Positions 9,062 to 17,264 of a stretch of DNA of 64,000 bases are shown piece after piece (position 1 is the first letter of the stretch; each line of letters starts with the position of its first letter). The notes under the pieces were generated by a model. The model searched no databases, had not been told where the DNA came from, and saw only the letters and a program-made list of their open reading frames with translations. This DNA comes from JAUXFK01 sp034189035. Lineage in GTDB: Bacteria; Desulfobacterota; UBA8473. The stretch spans positions 62,001 through 126,000 of the forward strand of contig JAXHVA010000001.1 of NCBI GenBank assembly GCA_034189035.1, read 5' to 3'. The translations under genes were made by a program, and so were the position numbers.

Positions 9062-9683
9062 CTACCCCTTTTTGTGGCATACAGGATTTTCCACATCTCT
9101 CTCCCATGTCAAAGGATTATACAGAATATATTCCCTTATTCCATTCAATTCTCGTTTACAACAAATAATGTGTTCATAATAATTCCGTTGCCATACGGGT
9201 GCTCCTGGCATGTTGCGGATGGTATTGATTTGTCTTGCCACGGTTGATTTGAAGGACCTGACAATTGTGGGGATTGAATCACATGTGGGTTTATGGAATT
9301 CTTCATATTGGGGGGTATTGGGTTGTGCGGTTCGGTTGCGATGGATGGGCACGTAGCAACATGCCCCTACGGTGTTGCCCATGCTCATTATATAATACGC
9401 TCCCATATTCATCTTCTTTTATTACGATTATCCCATGAACATGATTCGGCATGATCACATATTCATCGATTGCTATATTAGGCCTGATCTTTGGGGTTTT
9501 CAACCATTCATTTTCTACGATTTTTCCCTGATCGTTCAACAATATCCGGCCATCCACAATTTCGCCCAATGAACATATCCGATCATGGGTGACAATGGTG
9601 ACAAAATAATACCCAGACGCAGAATAATCACGCCCTTTCAACCGAATGGAACGGCGATGATGTATTTCAGGGTTGTATTTCAT
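9062..9683 (-). pseudogene. REP-associated tyrosine transposase (RAYT, Y1_Tnp), frameshifted
   Basis: The N-terminal part (9683 to about 9390) reads IHHRRSIRLKGRDYSASGYYF and IDEYVIMPNHVHGIIVI, with the HUH-type HVH motif of Y1 transposases. The C-terminal part (to 9062) is in another frame: RQINTIRNMPGAPVWQRNYY, the catalytic-tyrosine region, then ELNGIREYILYNPLTWERD. One frameshift lies near 9390-9410, between the halves. The linker encoded at 9273-9383 contains a REP palindrome. RAYTs mobilise REP palindromes, and seven related palindromes occur in this window, so this was probably the source enzyme. Broken unless the indel is a sequencing error. Confidence 0.8.
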
Positions 9684-9748
9684 CTGCGTTATCTCTCCAT
9701 TGCCTGGATAATTGCCCGAAATATAGCATCATAAACACACATCGCATT

Positions 9749-9776
9749 GTAAGGGCACGTTGCAACGTGCCCCTAC
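9749..9776. repeat. REP-like palindrome upstream of the RAYT gene
   Basis: GTAAGGGCACGTTGCAACGTGCCCCTAC (28 bp; near-perfect palindrome) about 65 bases upstream of the transposase start, the usual position of REP units next to RAYT genes. Confidence 0.8.
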
Positions 9777-9815
9777 TTGGCGACTTTTACGAGATCATCA
9801 ACTATGAGCTACCAA

Positions 9816-9961
9816 ATTGTCAGGGGAGCTATTCGTTTACTTGTTATACGGTAATGCCTTGTTTTAGATCCCTATTTACAGATGAGCCACTATTGCACGA
9901 AGAACGAATACTTTACTACAAAGCAGTTCATAAGAAGTAAACGAATAGCTCCCCTGACAAT
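9816..9961. mobile_element. MITE-like element, 146 bp, with perfect 26-bp terminal inverted repeats
   Basis: The left end (9816-9841) begins ATTGTCAGGGGAGCTATTCG and the right end (9936-9961) is its exact reverse complement over 26 bases. The interior of 94 bases has no reading frame of note. No clear target-site duplication is visible. It lies in the 329-base gap between the RAYT gene and the zinc-ribbon gene, between two REP palindromes. No transposase for it is in the window, so it is probably non-autonomous. Confidence 0.75.
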
Positions 9962-9975
9962 GGCTTAAAAGCATT

Positions 9976-10003
9976 GTAGGGGCACGTAGCAACGTGCCCC
10001 TAC
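9976..10003. repeat. REP-like palindrome
   Basis: GTAGGGGCACGTAGCAACGT continuing to GCCCCTAC, a near-perfect palindrome 12 bases from the stop codon of the zinc-ribbon gene and 15 bases from the MITE-like element. Confidence 0.8.
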
Positions 10004-10012
10004 AGAGGGGAT

Positions 10013-10381
10013 TCATTCCCATAGAACATAATACACCTTGTCGCCTATCTTCGATCCCTTGGCAAGACCAAACCTTCTCAGGATGATAAAGTCCTGGGTA
10101 AGGTCCAATGGTCTCAAACCAAATGTCTGTGCTATCTCCTCTGGTGTTACCCTGCCTTTTTCCTTGATAAACTCATAGATATTCCTCTGCCTTTCTGAAA
10201 GCTCCTCCATTGGGGATCTCTGGAATGTTTCCATGAAGTTTTCCATCACCATCTGTGCTATGGGATCACACGGATGCTTGGGCAGAGAGTTATCTATATA
10301 ACATTCTTCACAGACCCTTTCCCAGCGTATCTTATATGGGTATTCCTCGTCCAACTCCGTTCCACATCGGCTGCATTTCAT
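10013..10381 (-). CDS. Small zinc-ribbon / winged-helix protein, function unknown
   Basis: A 122-residue protein. It starts MKCSRCGTEL and continues to VCEECYID, giving two CxxC pairs about 30 residues apart that would bind one zinc. The C-terminal half (ELSERQRNIYEFIKEKGRVT, PEEIAQTFGLRPLDLTQDF) reads as a winged helix-turn-helix. The ATG at 10381 is chosen because AAAGGAGGTG lies eight bases upstream; the frame is open further upstream but there overlaps the crotonase gene. It follows the crotonase stop (10419) closely, so the two are probably co-transcribed. It may be a regulator; I do not recognise a named family. Confidence 0.65.
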   Translation of the reverse strand: MKCSRCGTELDEEYPYKIRWERVCEECYIDNSLPKHPCDPIAQMVMENFMETFQRSPMEELSERQRNIYEFIKEKGRVTPEEIAQTFGLRPLDLTQDFIILRRFGLAKGSKIGDKVYYVLWE

Positions 10382-10418
10382 CCTTAACACACCTCCTTTC
10401 AACATGGGCAAAAGGCGC

Positions 10419-11192
10419 TTATCCCTTACCTCCCTCTTTTTGCTGTAGCATATTTCTATAGACAAGAAGAGTCTGATTGCGGTCCTCCATCTTCAATGCT
10501 TGCTCCAATCCTCCTGCATCTATATTCATATTGATGGCCTCCTTGGTAAGGGATAGACCCAAGGGATTTTTGCTATTCATAATCCTGGCCAGATCAATAG
10601 CCGTATTGATCATTGCATCACGTTTTACGACCCTGCTTGCAAGGCCCAATTCCATTGCCTCATCAGATGACATATAGTTGCCTGTGAGGAGAAACTCGTA
10701 AGCACGTCCTGCCCCAATCAGTCTGGGCAAAAAATAGCTCGATGACATATCCGCCCCACCCACACCGATATTTATATATGCAGCAGAAAATCGAGCATCT
10801 TCTGTGATAATCCTCACATCCGAAGCCAGTACAAAACTGAAACCTGCACCTGCTGCAGCTCCATGAACAGCACAGATGATTGGTTGAGGAGCTCGTCTCA
10901 TTGCAAGAATGAGGCTGGAGAGGCGAGACTGAAAGTAATAGAATTTATCTGTGGCCATATTCGGGGCCATATCCATGGTTTCCTTCAAATCGAGCCCTGC
11001 ACAAAAGCCCTTTTCACCATTGCCTTTAAGGATAATGACATGGGTATCAATATCATAGAGGCGCTCTTTCCAGAAAGACTCCAATTCCTCTACCATCTTC
11101 TGGTTAACGGCATTGTAGTCTTGAGGACGATTTAGAGACAGCATGACAATACCATCTTCAAGTATTTCATATGTTATTGTTTCATAATCCAT
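10419..11192 (-). CDS. Enoyl-CoA hydratase/isomerase family protein (crotonase fold)
   Basis: A 257-residue crotonase. The oxyanion-hole segments are visible: LKGNGEKGFCAGLDLKE and CAVHGAAAGAGFSFVLASDV. The usual catalytic glutamate region (LGxxPExGG in hydratases) is replaced by INIGVGGADMSSSYFLPRLI, so classical hydration is not assured and an isomerase, thioesterase or decarboxylase role is possible. It acts on an acyl-CoA in the cytoplasm. The promoter is at 11344-11372, leaving a 150-base leader. It is first in a two-gene unit with the zinc-ribbon gene. Confidence 0.85.
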   Translation of the reverse strand: MDYETITYEILEDGIVMLSLNRPQDYNAVNQKMVEELESFWKERLYDIDTHVIILKGNGEKGFCAGLDLKETMDMAPNMATDKFYYFQSRLSSLILAMRRAPQPIICAVHGAAAGAGFSFVLASDVRIITEDARFSAAYINIGVGGADMSSSYFLPRLIGAGRAYEFLLTGNYMSSDEAMELGLASRVVKRDAMINTAIDLARIMNSKNPLGLSLTKEAINMNIDAGGLEQALKMEDRNQTLLVYRNMLQQKEGGKG

Positions 11193-11343
11193 ACAGACTC
11201 CTTTAATTTATTTAGTTGCACGCGTTATTAATATGACTGCCGTTGCCGTGACAACTCGATATCCATTAAAATGAATATATGCTCGTCAAGAGGCCTTTCA
11301 AACAGATTGTAAAAATATCAAATCATTTTTTTCCACTACCAAC

Positions 11344-11372
11344 ATTATACGTGAAGAGTGATTATGTATCAA
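11344..11372 (-). promoter_or_regulatory. Promoter for the crotonase gene
   Basis: Minus-strand TTGATA (11372-11367), a 17-base spacer and TATAAT (11349-11344). The surrounding 38 bases are very similar to the VapBC promoter region at 12862-12900, a short duplicated promoter segment. Confidence 0.6.
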
Positions 11373-11455
11373 CACATATAACTCCGCAATCTATTTTTTG
11401 GTATAAATTGGGAAGTGCTTAGGGGAGGGGGGGCAGTTCTAAAATGAAAAAAATC

Positions 11456-11485
11456 TTGACATTATTCTTAAAAAACTAGTAGTAT
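11456..11485 (+). promoter_or_regulatory. Promoter of tpx
   Basis: TTGACA (11456-11461), an 18-base spacer and TAGTAT (11480-11485), 43 bases before the tpx start codon. The rest of the 335-base gap between 11193 and 11527 holds only this and the divergent crotonase promoter. Confidence 0.6.
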
Positions 11486-11527
11486 CTTTTTTACAGTTTA
11501 ATAAATCCTCTAATGAAAGGAGTACAT

Positions 11528-12028
11528 ATGGCCTCAATTACATTTAAGGGATCCCCTATTGAGACGACTGGCGAACTCCCGAAAGTGGGTTCCAAGGCGC
11601 CGGATTTTACTCTTGTGAAAAGCGATCTAACCGAAGCCAATTTGTCGTCTTATGCTGGAAAAAAGGTTGTCCTCAATATCTTTCCTAGCATAGATACACC
11701 AGTTTGTGCGATGTCAGTAAGGCGGTTCAATACCGAAGCCAGTAAACGGGCAAACACCGTTGTACTTTGCATAAGCGCCGATCTTCCCTTTGCACAAGCA
11801 CGTTTCTGTGGAGCTGAGGGCTTAGAAAACGTGATTACACTTTCAACATTTCGTGATCAGGATTTCGGGACTGATTATGGAGTTATGATAACCACAGGCC
11901 CATTGAAGAGGTTGATGTCACGAGCGGTGCTTATTCTCGATGCCAAAGGAACCGTGAAGTATACAGAGCAGATACCTGAAATTGCACAAGAGCCTGACTA
12001 CGATGCTGCTCTGGCAGCTTTAGAGTAA
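11528..12028 (+). CDS. tpx: Thiol peroxidase (atypical 2-Cys peroxiredoxin)
   Basis: A 166-residue cytoplasmic or periplasmic peroxide reductase. It carries ITFKGSPIETTGELPKVG, the standard Tpx start, the peroxidatic cysteine C60 in FPSIDTPVCAMSVRRF, and the resolving cysteine C94 in PFAQARFCGAEG. Its length and motifs match the family. The ATG at 11528 follows AAAGGAG at five bases; a possible upstream ATG at 11513 has no site. It is one of two clear plus-strand genes and is preceded by its own promoter. In an anaerobe it would remove peroxides using thioredoxin. Confidence 0.95.
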   Translation: MASITFKGSPIETTGELPKVGSKAPDFTLVKSDLTEANLSSYAGKKVVLNIFPSIDTPVCAMSVRRFNTEASKRANTVVLCISADLPFAQARFCGAEGLENVITLSTFRDQDFGTDYGVMITTGPLKRLMSRAVLILDAKGTVKYTEQIPEIAQEPDYDAALAALE

Positions 12029-12052
12029 TGGTGGATTCACCAGTTTACTTAT

Positions 12053-12097
12053 AAATCCTCTCATTTCCAGACTTGACCGCTGGAGCTTACTTGAAAC
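12053..12097 (-). pseudogene. Fragment of a VapB-like antitoxin end
   Basis: About 45 bases closely resemble the 3' end of the intact antitoxin gene (12622-12669): ATAAATCCTCTCxTTTCCA, then GGAGCTT. No start or full frame remains. It is a duplication remnant next to the toxin-antitoxin pair. Confidence 0.4.
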
Positions 12098-12206
12098 AAA
12101 CCTGCTTTTTCAAGACAGAGCTATAGAAGAATTTACCATTATGCGTTGAGGGATATAATCTCATTGGATTTTGTAGATTTTGAGCACTATATCAAAGGTT
12201 GAATCC

Positions 12207-12620
12207 TTATATACATAGAGGATTTTCAATCCGCACTCCTCGAATGATTTGTCCATGGTTTATATCCTCGGACCACAGTCTTTCACAATGGGCACTCTCT
12301 GCTGCCGCTACAATGAGAGCATCCCAAAATGACAATCGATTGATTATGCTGCAATCTATAGCATCTTTTATGAGACTTGGCGTAATGATAACGTTTTCAA
12401 AATGTTCAAATGAATGGAGTATGTCCTTTACTAATAGGGCATCGGCACCGAGTTTTTTAGTTGTAACAACGTAAAACTCCTGCATGACTTGTGTGGAAAT
12501 CACTCCCCGCAGATTGTTTGTTAATGTCTTTATAAGCATACGACATCGATCTCTTTTAGCCAAATCAAAACTGTCCATACAATAGACCAAGATGTTCGTA
12601 TCGATGAAGATCTTAGACAT
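12207..12620 (-). CDS. vapC: PIN-domain toxin (VapC-type ribonuclease)
   Basis: A 137-residue protein with the PIN fold: MSKIFIDTNILVYCMD (first acidic residue), VISTQVMQEFYVV with a conserved glutamate, LSFWDALIVAAAE with the third aspartate, and ERLWSEDINHGQII. PIN toxins cleave RNA, often tRNA or rRNA. The ATG at 12620 overlaps the antitoxin stop codon by eight bases and has an AGAGAGGA site, so translation is coupled. A longer frame to 12671 overlaps the antitoxin and is unlikely. Confidence 0.85.
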   Translation of the reverse strand: MSKIFIDTNILVYCMDSFDLAKRDRCRMLIKTLTNNLRGVISTQVMQEFYVVTTKKLGADALLVKDILHSFEHFENVIITPSLIKDAIDCSIINRLSFWDALIVAAAESAHCERLWSEDINHGQIIRGVRIENPLCI

Positions 12621-12837
12621 CGTATAAATCCTCTCTTTTCCAAATCTGTCCGTTGGAGCTTGCTTTCGCACTATCCATCAATGCAAAACATTCATCAAGC
12701 CAATCTGTTAATTGAGGCCTCACCGTCTGTTCAAGTAAATTCCTGATGAGTGCATTCACAGACGTCTGATGTTTCTCAGCATATTGCCGTCCAGATTTGA
12801 GTAAATCCTCATCAAGGGAAATGGTTATATTAGGCAT
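12613..12837 (-). CDS. vapB: Antitoxin of the VapBC pair (ribbon-helix-helix type)
   Basis: A 74-residue protein beginning MPNITISLDEDLLKSGRQYA, the beta strand and helix of a ribbon-helix-helix DNA-binding antitoxin, with a C-terminal segment (SSNGQIWKREDLYDV) that would bind the toxin. It overlaps vapC and is expressed from the promoter at 12864-12892, which it probably represses. Confidence 0.85.
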   Translation of the reverse strand: MPNITISLDEDLLKSGRQYAEKHQTSVNALIRNLLEQTVRPQLTDWLDECFALMDSAKASSNGQIWKREDLYDV

Positions 12838-12863
12838 ATCACATCTCCTTTCTTTAATATCAC

Positions 12864-12892
12864 ATTATACGTGAACACTGATCATGTGTCAA
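12864..12892 (-). promoter_or_regulatory. Promoter of vapBC
   Basis: Minus-strand TTGACA (12892-12887), a 17-base spacer and TATAAT (12869-12864): a consensus promoter 27 bases before the antitoxin start. Confidence 0.7.
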
Positions 12893-13054
12893 CAAATATA
12901 TCTTTTCAACCTTTTTTTGGCCTAGAAACGGGGTGGATTGATTCGACCCAAAAGAGGAGATGAAACACACCTGCTTTTTCAAAACAGGGATGAAGGGGAC
13001 GCAACCCTAATTTAATATTACTTAAGACAAAAGGATCAAGGCTGAGTAAATACT

Positions 13055-13237
13055 CTATCTACCTCTACTTTGAACTATAAGATCGGGGAAGACGGTCTCT
13101 TTTACCATGTCAGGGGTCATCTCAATCCCCATTATAGCCTTTAATGCATGAGCAGAAACTCTGGAAATGCTATCCCACCAAACATCGGGCATACAATCAG
13201 AATTTGCATACTAGTGACAATGCACGTCAATAAACAT
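13055..13237 (-). pseudogene. Truncated amidohydrolase-like gene with an in-frame TAG
   Basis: With a good ribosome site (AGGGAG) upstream, the frame begins MFIDVHCH, the metal-binding start of the amidohydrolase family, then has a TAG as codon 9. It continues in frame with DCMPDVWWDSISRVSAHALK and GIEMTPDMVKETVFPDL before stopping at 13055. The whole is 61 codons, against roughly 300 in the family, so most of the gene is gone. The rest of the gap from 12893 to 13507 holds no other feature I can support. Confidence 0.55.
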
Positions 13238-13507
13238 TTTGCACTCCCTTTTATATAAGGTAAATTTTGGTTTACGTAAGTATGCCTCTGGGGGTTACAA
13301 CTCAGTGTTCGAATTCGTAAATTCGATGATGTATTTTTCATATTTTCCCGCCTCCCGTTTCGCTTGAGACGCAAAGGCCGCAGAGTGAAATATTATTTCT
13401 TTAGCCGTTTAGAGGACGGCAAAAGAAAACAACTTAAAAGTAAAAAACAAGCTCATTCTCCGCGGCCTCTGCGTCTCAGTTGTGATTATAATTGATCTGA
13501 GAATTGA

Positions 13508-14302
13508 TCACTCCCCTTTGAATTGCGGAGGCCTCTTTTCCATACGTGCGGTAACCCCTTCCATCACATCCTTGGTTTGGACACATAAACTCTGAGCATG
13601 CGCCTCGTACTCCATTCCACTCCTGGAATCCCCTTCCATACCCTTATTTATAGCTATTTTAGCTAAACCAATGGCTACGGAGGGTCCCTTTGCCAATCTT
13701 TGTGCCAAATTCATTGCCTCAGATTGGAGGTCCTCCTTTGGTACAACCTTATTTACCAACCCTATCCTTGCGGCTTCCATTGCATCTATCCTGTCTCCGG
13801 TAAATATGAGCTCCTTTGCCTTTGCCACCCCTACCAACCGCGGGAGTCTCTGTGTGCCCCCCATATCCGGGACCAATCCCAGTTTTATGTATTCTTCCCC
13901 AAATATAGCGTCCTGTGAGGCTATTCTCAGATCACAGGCAAGGGCTAAATCACATCCCCCACCCAGGGCATAGCCATTTACTGCTGCTACCACTGGCTTT
14001 TCCATCTCTTCAATACTATTAATGATTTTATGTATTTCTCTGATAGAGGCCCTTAAATCTGATAGGCTTACCCCTACCATTCCACCCAGCATGGAAATAT
14101 CAACACCAGAGCAAAAGGCTGTTTCTGCCCCGGCGAGTATAATTGCCCTGACCTCTTTATCGGTCCTCACCCCTTCGATTGCCTCTTTAAGCTCTTGGAA
14201 GGTCTTCATGTCTAAAGCATTTCTGACCTGGGGGCGGTTTAAGGTTATAATGGCAACACCCTCTTTTTTCGTTAAGATAATATTCTCAAACCCCTTATCC
14301 AT
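13508..14302 (-). CDS. Enoyl-CoA hydratase/isomerase family protein
   Basis: A 264-residue crotonase with a canonical sequence: ILAGAETAFCSGVDISMLGG for the first oxyanion loop, AAVNGYALGGGCDLALACDL for the second, and FGEEYIKLGLVPDMGGTQRL, which retains an acidic residue near the usual catalytic glutamate. It probably hydrates or isomerises an enoyl-CoA in a beta-oxidation-like pathway. It is not adjacent to the other crotonase (10419-11192) and differs from it in the active-site loop. No promoter was clear. Confidence 0.9.
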   Translation of the reverse strand: MDKGFENIILTKKEGVAIITLNRPQVRNALDMKTFQELKEAIEGVRTDKEVRAIILAGAETAFCSGVDISMLGGMVGVSLSDLRASIREIHKIINSIEEMEKPVVAAVNGYALGGGCDLALACDLRIASQDAIFGEEYIKLGLVPDMGGTQRLPRLVGVAKAKELIFTGDRIDAMEAARIGLVNKVVPKEDLQSEAMNLAQRLAKGPSVAIGLAKIAINKGMEGDSRSGMEYEAHAQSLCVQTKDVMEGVTARMEKRPPQFKGE

Positions 14303-14364
14303 ATACCCTCCTTTCTCATTCTTAAATTTGGTTTATATCGAAGCTGCCTTAGGTTCACTTACCA

Positions 14365-14462
14365 TCACTCTTATTTTTTATGAGGAGTATTTAGAGGCCA
14401 TTTTTAAAGATAGTGAAGGATCTCTAAATTCGGGCACTTTGCTATTCCCAAAATAAGAGTGA
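14365..14462. repeat. Inverted repeat, 13-bp arms 72 bp apart
   Basis: TCACTCTTATTTT (14365-14377) and AAAATAAGAGTGA (14450-14462), with a weaker inner pair (TTTAGAGG and CTCTAAAT). It lies between the crotonase and msrAB genes. It may be a small non-autonomous element. The remainder of the 14303-14630 gap is AT-rich, with the msrAB ribosome site GGGAGG near 14620. Confidence 0.5.
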
Positions 14463-14630
14463 CAGGTCTAACTATTAAACAGCGATATTTTATCAAGGGT
14501 ATAGATGAGAGGCAAGATAAACTTAATTGGTATTGAAATTTTAGAAAGCATGATTATATTTTGAAAAGGGCAAAATTGTTTTTGTATTTGCATTTCATTA
14601 ATAAAAGTGCTTTCATAGGGGAGGGTTCAG

Positions 14631-15743
14631 ATGAAATCGATGATATATATCCTGAGTGTATTTTTTTTCGGTGTGTTGGTAATGGAAATTCAAGGATTGA
14701 ACAGCAGCACGAACAACAAAAAAACATCTGCGGATGAAGACGAAGGTATAGACAACTTGGATAGGGCAACATTTGCAGGCGGGTGTTTCTGGTGTATTGA
14801 ATCGGATTTTGAAAAGGTGAAAGGTGTAATTGAAGCCATATCTGGCTATACTGGGGGCTTCAAGGAAAACCCAACCTACAAAGAAGTGTCAGCTGGAGGT
14901 ACCGGACACGTGGAAGCAATACAGGTCCTTTATGATCCAAAACAGGTCTCGTACAAAGAACTGCTCGATGTCTTCTGGAAGCACATTGATCCCACGGATC
15001 CGGGAGGGCAATTTGTAGACCGCGGTTCACAGTATCGTAGCGCGATCTTTTACCACAATGACCAACAGCAACGCTTGGCAGAAAAATCGAAGAAAGAATT
15101 GGACCAATCTGGCAGGTTCGACAAACCGGTTGTTACAGAGATACTGAAACTCACCGAGTTTTACAGAGCAGAAGAGTATCATCAAGACTATTACAAGACC
15201 CACCCATTCCGCTATAAGATGTATCGCTGGAATTCCGGACGGGATCAATTTCTAACCAAGGCTTGGGAAAAAAAGAAAGGATCGGCTGGTAAAGGTTCGA
15301 ATATGGAAAGATACTCCAAACCCGATGACAATGTGCTGCGCAGTAAATTGACGCCCCTGCAATACAAGGTAACCCAGGAGGACGGGACTGAACCGGCCTT
15401 TAAGAATGAATTCTGGGACAACAAAGAAGAAGGGATCTATGTAGACATTGTCTCCGGAGAACCGCTTTTTAGCTCTCTCGACAAATACGACTCAAAGACC
15501 GGGTGGCCCAGTTTTACAAGGCCATTGGACCCGGACAATATCATAGAAGTAGAAGACCGGAGCCTTTTTACAGTGAGAACAGAAGTTCGAAGTAAGCATG
15601 GTGATTCTCATCTTGGTCATGTCTTTCCTGATGGTCCGCATCCAACGGGTCTGCGATACTGCATCAATTCAGCAGCCCTTCGTTTTATTCCCCTGGAGGA
15701 TCTCGAGAAGGAAGGCTACGGCCATTACAGGAACCTCTTTTAA
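14631..15743 (+). CDS. msrAB: Bifunctional peptide methionine sulfoxide reductase MsrA-MsrB
   Basis: A 370-residue exported fusion enzyme that repairs oxidised methionine in proteins. Residues 1-22 are a signal peptide or anchor. The MsrA domain (about 45-210) has the catalytic cysteine C52 in TFAGGCFWCIESDF and the sequence GGTGHVEA. The MsrB domain (about 230-360) has TGWPSFTRPL, SKHGDSHLGHVF and the catalytic cysteine C344 in GLRYCINSAALRFIPL. The zinc-binding CxxC pairs of some MsrB proteins are absent. It acts in the periplasm and is on the plus strand, like tpx. Two REP palindromes follow it. Confidence 0.95.
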   Translation: MKSMIYILSVFFFGVLVMEIQGLNSSTNNKKTSADEDEGIDNLDRATFAGGCFWCIESDFEKVKGVIEAISGYTGGFKENPTYKEVSAGGTGHVEAIQVLYDPKQVSYKELLDVFWKHIDPTDPGGQFVDRGSQYRSAIFYHNDQQQRLAEKSKKELDQSGRFDKPVVTEILKLTEFYRAEEYHQDYYKTHPFRYKMYRWNSGRDQFLTKAWEKKKGSAGKGSNMERYSKPDDNVLRSKLTPLQYKVTQEDGTEPAFKNEFWDNKEEGIYVDIVSGEPLFSSLDKYDSKTGWPSFTRPLDPDNIIEVEDRSLFTVRTEVRSKHGDSHLGHVFPDGPHPTGLRYCINSAALRFIPLEDLEKEGYGHYRNLF

Positions 15744-15752
15744 AATGAATGG

Positions 15753-15817
15753 AGGGGCACGTAGCAACGTGCCCTTATTCTCTCTCATATAATGGGCACG
15801 TAGCAAGGTGCCCCTAC
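15753..15817. repeat. Pair of REP-like palindromes
   Basis: Two copies in tandem, 15753-15777 (GGGGCACGTAGCAACGTGCC) and 15794-15817 (GGGCACGTAGCAAGGTGCCC), filling the space between the convergent msrAB and UPF0280 genes. They could also act as a bidirectional transcript end. Confidence 0.75.
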
Positions 15818-15826
15818 TTCATTCTC

Positions 15827-16519
15827 TCATACAAGGATGGAAACTCTACCATAAAACTCCATCCTCTCATCCTTGATTATAACCACCCCTTTCAACCCAT
15901 GTATTCGTTGAGAAAACTCTATCCCTCTTTTGATGTCAGACACATCTTTGACCTGGTTGGCTATGGCCGTGGCCGCGACATCGGCAAGGATAGCCGAATC
16001 AGCAAGGGCAACGACCGCATCTGCACTGCCGAAACTGAATGAGTGGCCTAATACACCGGATGAAGTGCAGATTCCCATAGGTGTCTCTTCCGGTCTTATC
16101 TCAAGGGAAACTCCCCTATTTCCAGAAGACTGCCCATGGTAGATCCCGATCGTCTTTTTCCTGTCAAGTTTCAGGAAGATATCACCGCCATTTTCAACGA
16201 CAACCTCCTGGGAGAATGCAAGCAGATCTTTACCCACATATTCGGCTATTGCACCGGCTACTGATGCCATAGGACCAACAGAGACTCTCTTTGCTGCGCA
16301 AGACATCGCCTGTAAAATAGGAGGTGCATGGTCCTCAATAGAAACCGGTTCGAGGGCAGTACGAAATAATGGGTATCGCCTGATGTATCTCTCCAACTGG
16401 CCGCGATACCTCAATACTGCTTCCAATGACCTTTTTCTCAGATCACTGTCAGCCCATATGCAAAGATCAGTCTCTTTGACCACTGTATTGAAAGAGACCA
16501 TGTCACTGTCTTTAATCAA
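15827..16519 (-). CDS. UPF0280 family protein (ApbE-like fold)
   Basis: A 230-residue protein with the family sequences VSVGPMASVAGAIAEYVG, VVVENGGDIFLKL, GICTSSGVLGHSFSFGSAD and ADVAATAIANQV. This family is related to the FAD-binding ApbE/thiamine-type proteins, and the GxCTSSG and SFG..DA segments correspond to the FAD/metal site of that fold. The exact role is unknown; members are common in methanogens and anaerobic Desulfobacterota. The start is uncertain: a TTG at 16519 or ATG at 16501, neither with a strong ribosome site. It follows the zinc-ribbon gene by 15 bases. Confidence 0.85.
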   Translation of the reverse strand: MIKDSDMVSFNTVVKETDLCIWADSDLRKRSLEAVLRYRGQLERYIRRYPLFRTALEPVSIEDHAPPILQAMSCAAKRVSVGPMASVAGAIAEYVGKDLLAFSQEVVVENGGDIFLKLDRKKTIGIYHGQSSGNRGVSLEIRPEETPMGICTSSGVLGHSFSFGSADAVVALADSAILADVAATAIANQVKDVSDIKRGIEFSQRIHGLKGVVIIKDERMEFYGRVSILV

Positions 16520-16534
16520 AGGAGAGTCCCCATT

Positions 16535-16876
16535 TCACTCATCCTGAGCCGCTCTTATATTTGCATAGACATGAGCGATGAATCTGTTTACCCACTCTGC
16601 ATTAAGATACTTATTAAGGTTCTTCATTTCCTTTACTTGCTTCATCAATACGTGTCTATTAATGTCTCCTGCCCTGATGGAATCATCCATGCGGAGGCAT
16701 AGAGATTTGAGCTCTGTTTCGTCCTCTTCCAGTTCTTCTCCCCAAGGAAAGAAGTTGTCATTATGACATTTACTACATTGCCTTGGTTTCAAACCGCTTG
16801 CAGTTGTGTATATGGAGTTAAAATTCCGTTTAAAGTCCGTCCTCGGCCCCTCGTAGTTGCAAAATTGACATCTCAT
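16535..16876 (-). CDS. Small zinc-ribbon protein, function unknown
   Basis: A 113-residue protein. It begins MRCQFCNYEG and has a second pair RQCSKCHND, so two CxxC motifs about 30 residues apart probably bind zinc. The C-terminal half is helical and charged (RMDDSIRAGDINRHVLMKQV, NKYLNAEWVNRFIAHVYAN). AAGGAGGG precedes the ATG at 16876. It is probably co-transcribed with the UPF0280 gene. A fair promoter lies upstream on the minus strand (TTGACA at 16985-16980, TATTTT at 16961-16956). I do not recognise the family. Confidence 0.6.
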   Translation of the reverse strand: MRCQFCNYEGPRTDFKRNFNSIYTTASGLKPRQCSKCHNDNFFPWGEELEEDETELKSLCLRMDDSIRAGDINRHVLMKQVKEMKNLNKYLNAEWVNRFIAHVYANIRAAQDE

Positions 16877-17041
16877 CCCCCTCTCCCTCCTTATCAAAAG
16901 AAACCGTTCTCTTATCTGGCCATGCCCATAGCTTCGGTTAGGGTTTCATAGCGATAAAATAATACGAATCGTCACTTTCTGTCAAGGAAGAAAAGTCTGC
17001 AATATATATGGTTCTTGTTTCTAGCTATTGTGGGAGGTCTT

Positions 17042-17140
17042 ATGAAAAACGACTCCTTTGATCAGTTCTTCCAGATTCGAATGAAGGTTCAAAGTCTGGG
17101 CCGTAATTACCACCTGATAGAAGGAAGGTTTCTCGATTGA
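17042..17140 (+). CDS. Putative small ORF of 32 residues
   Basis: The frame MKNDSFDQFF ... NYHLIEGRFLD has a TGGGAGG site six bases before its ATG. It lies in the otherwise empty 388-base gap between the zinc-ribbon gene and the zinc permease. No homologue is recognised, and it may be a chance frame or a remnant. Confidence 0.2.
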   Translation: MKNDSFDQFFQIRMKVQSLGRNYHLIEGRFLD

Positions 17141-17264
17141 TGCTCTATCGTGTTTCTCAACTATTTGAAAGTCAATGACATTAACTTTTCTTCACAAAAA
17201 TCGTCAATTATTAGAGATGGACGTAAAAAGTATGTTGTATTGCTACTGCAAAGATGAAGTGGAA

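Noticed and set aside
9816..9961. Attachment site of an integrated element
   Set aside because: The ends are inverted, not direct, repeats, and no integrase or tRNA gene adjoins them.
13141..13374. A 77-codon minus-strand frame
   Set aside because: It runs across the amidohydrolase remnant in another frame and has no family signs; the remnant's own frame explains the region better.
17042..17140. Second RiPP precursor
   Set aside because: Despite a fair ribosome site, no modification or export gene lies nearby on its strand.
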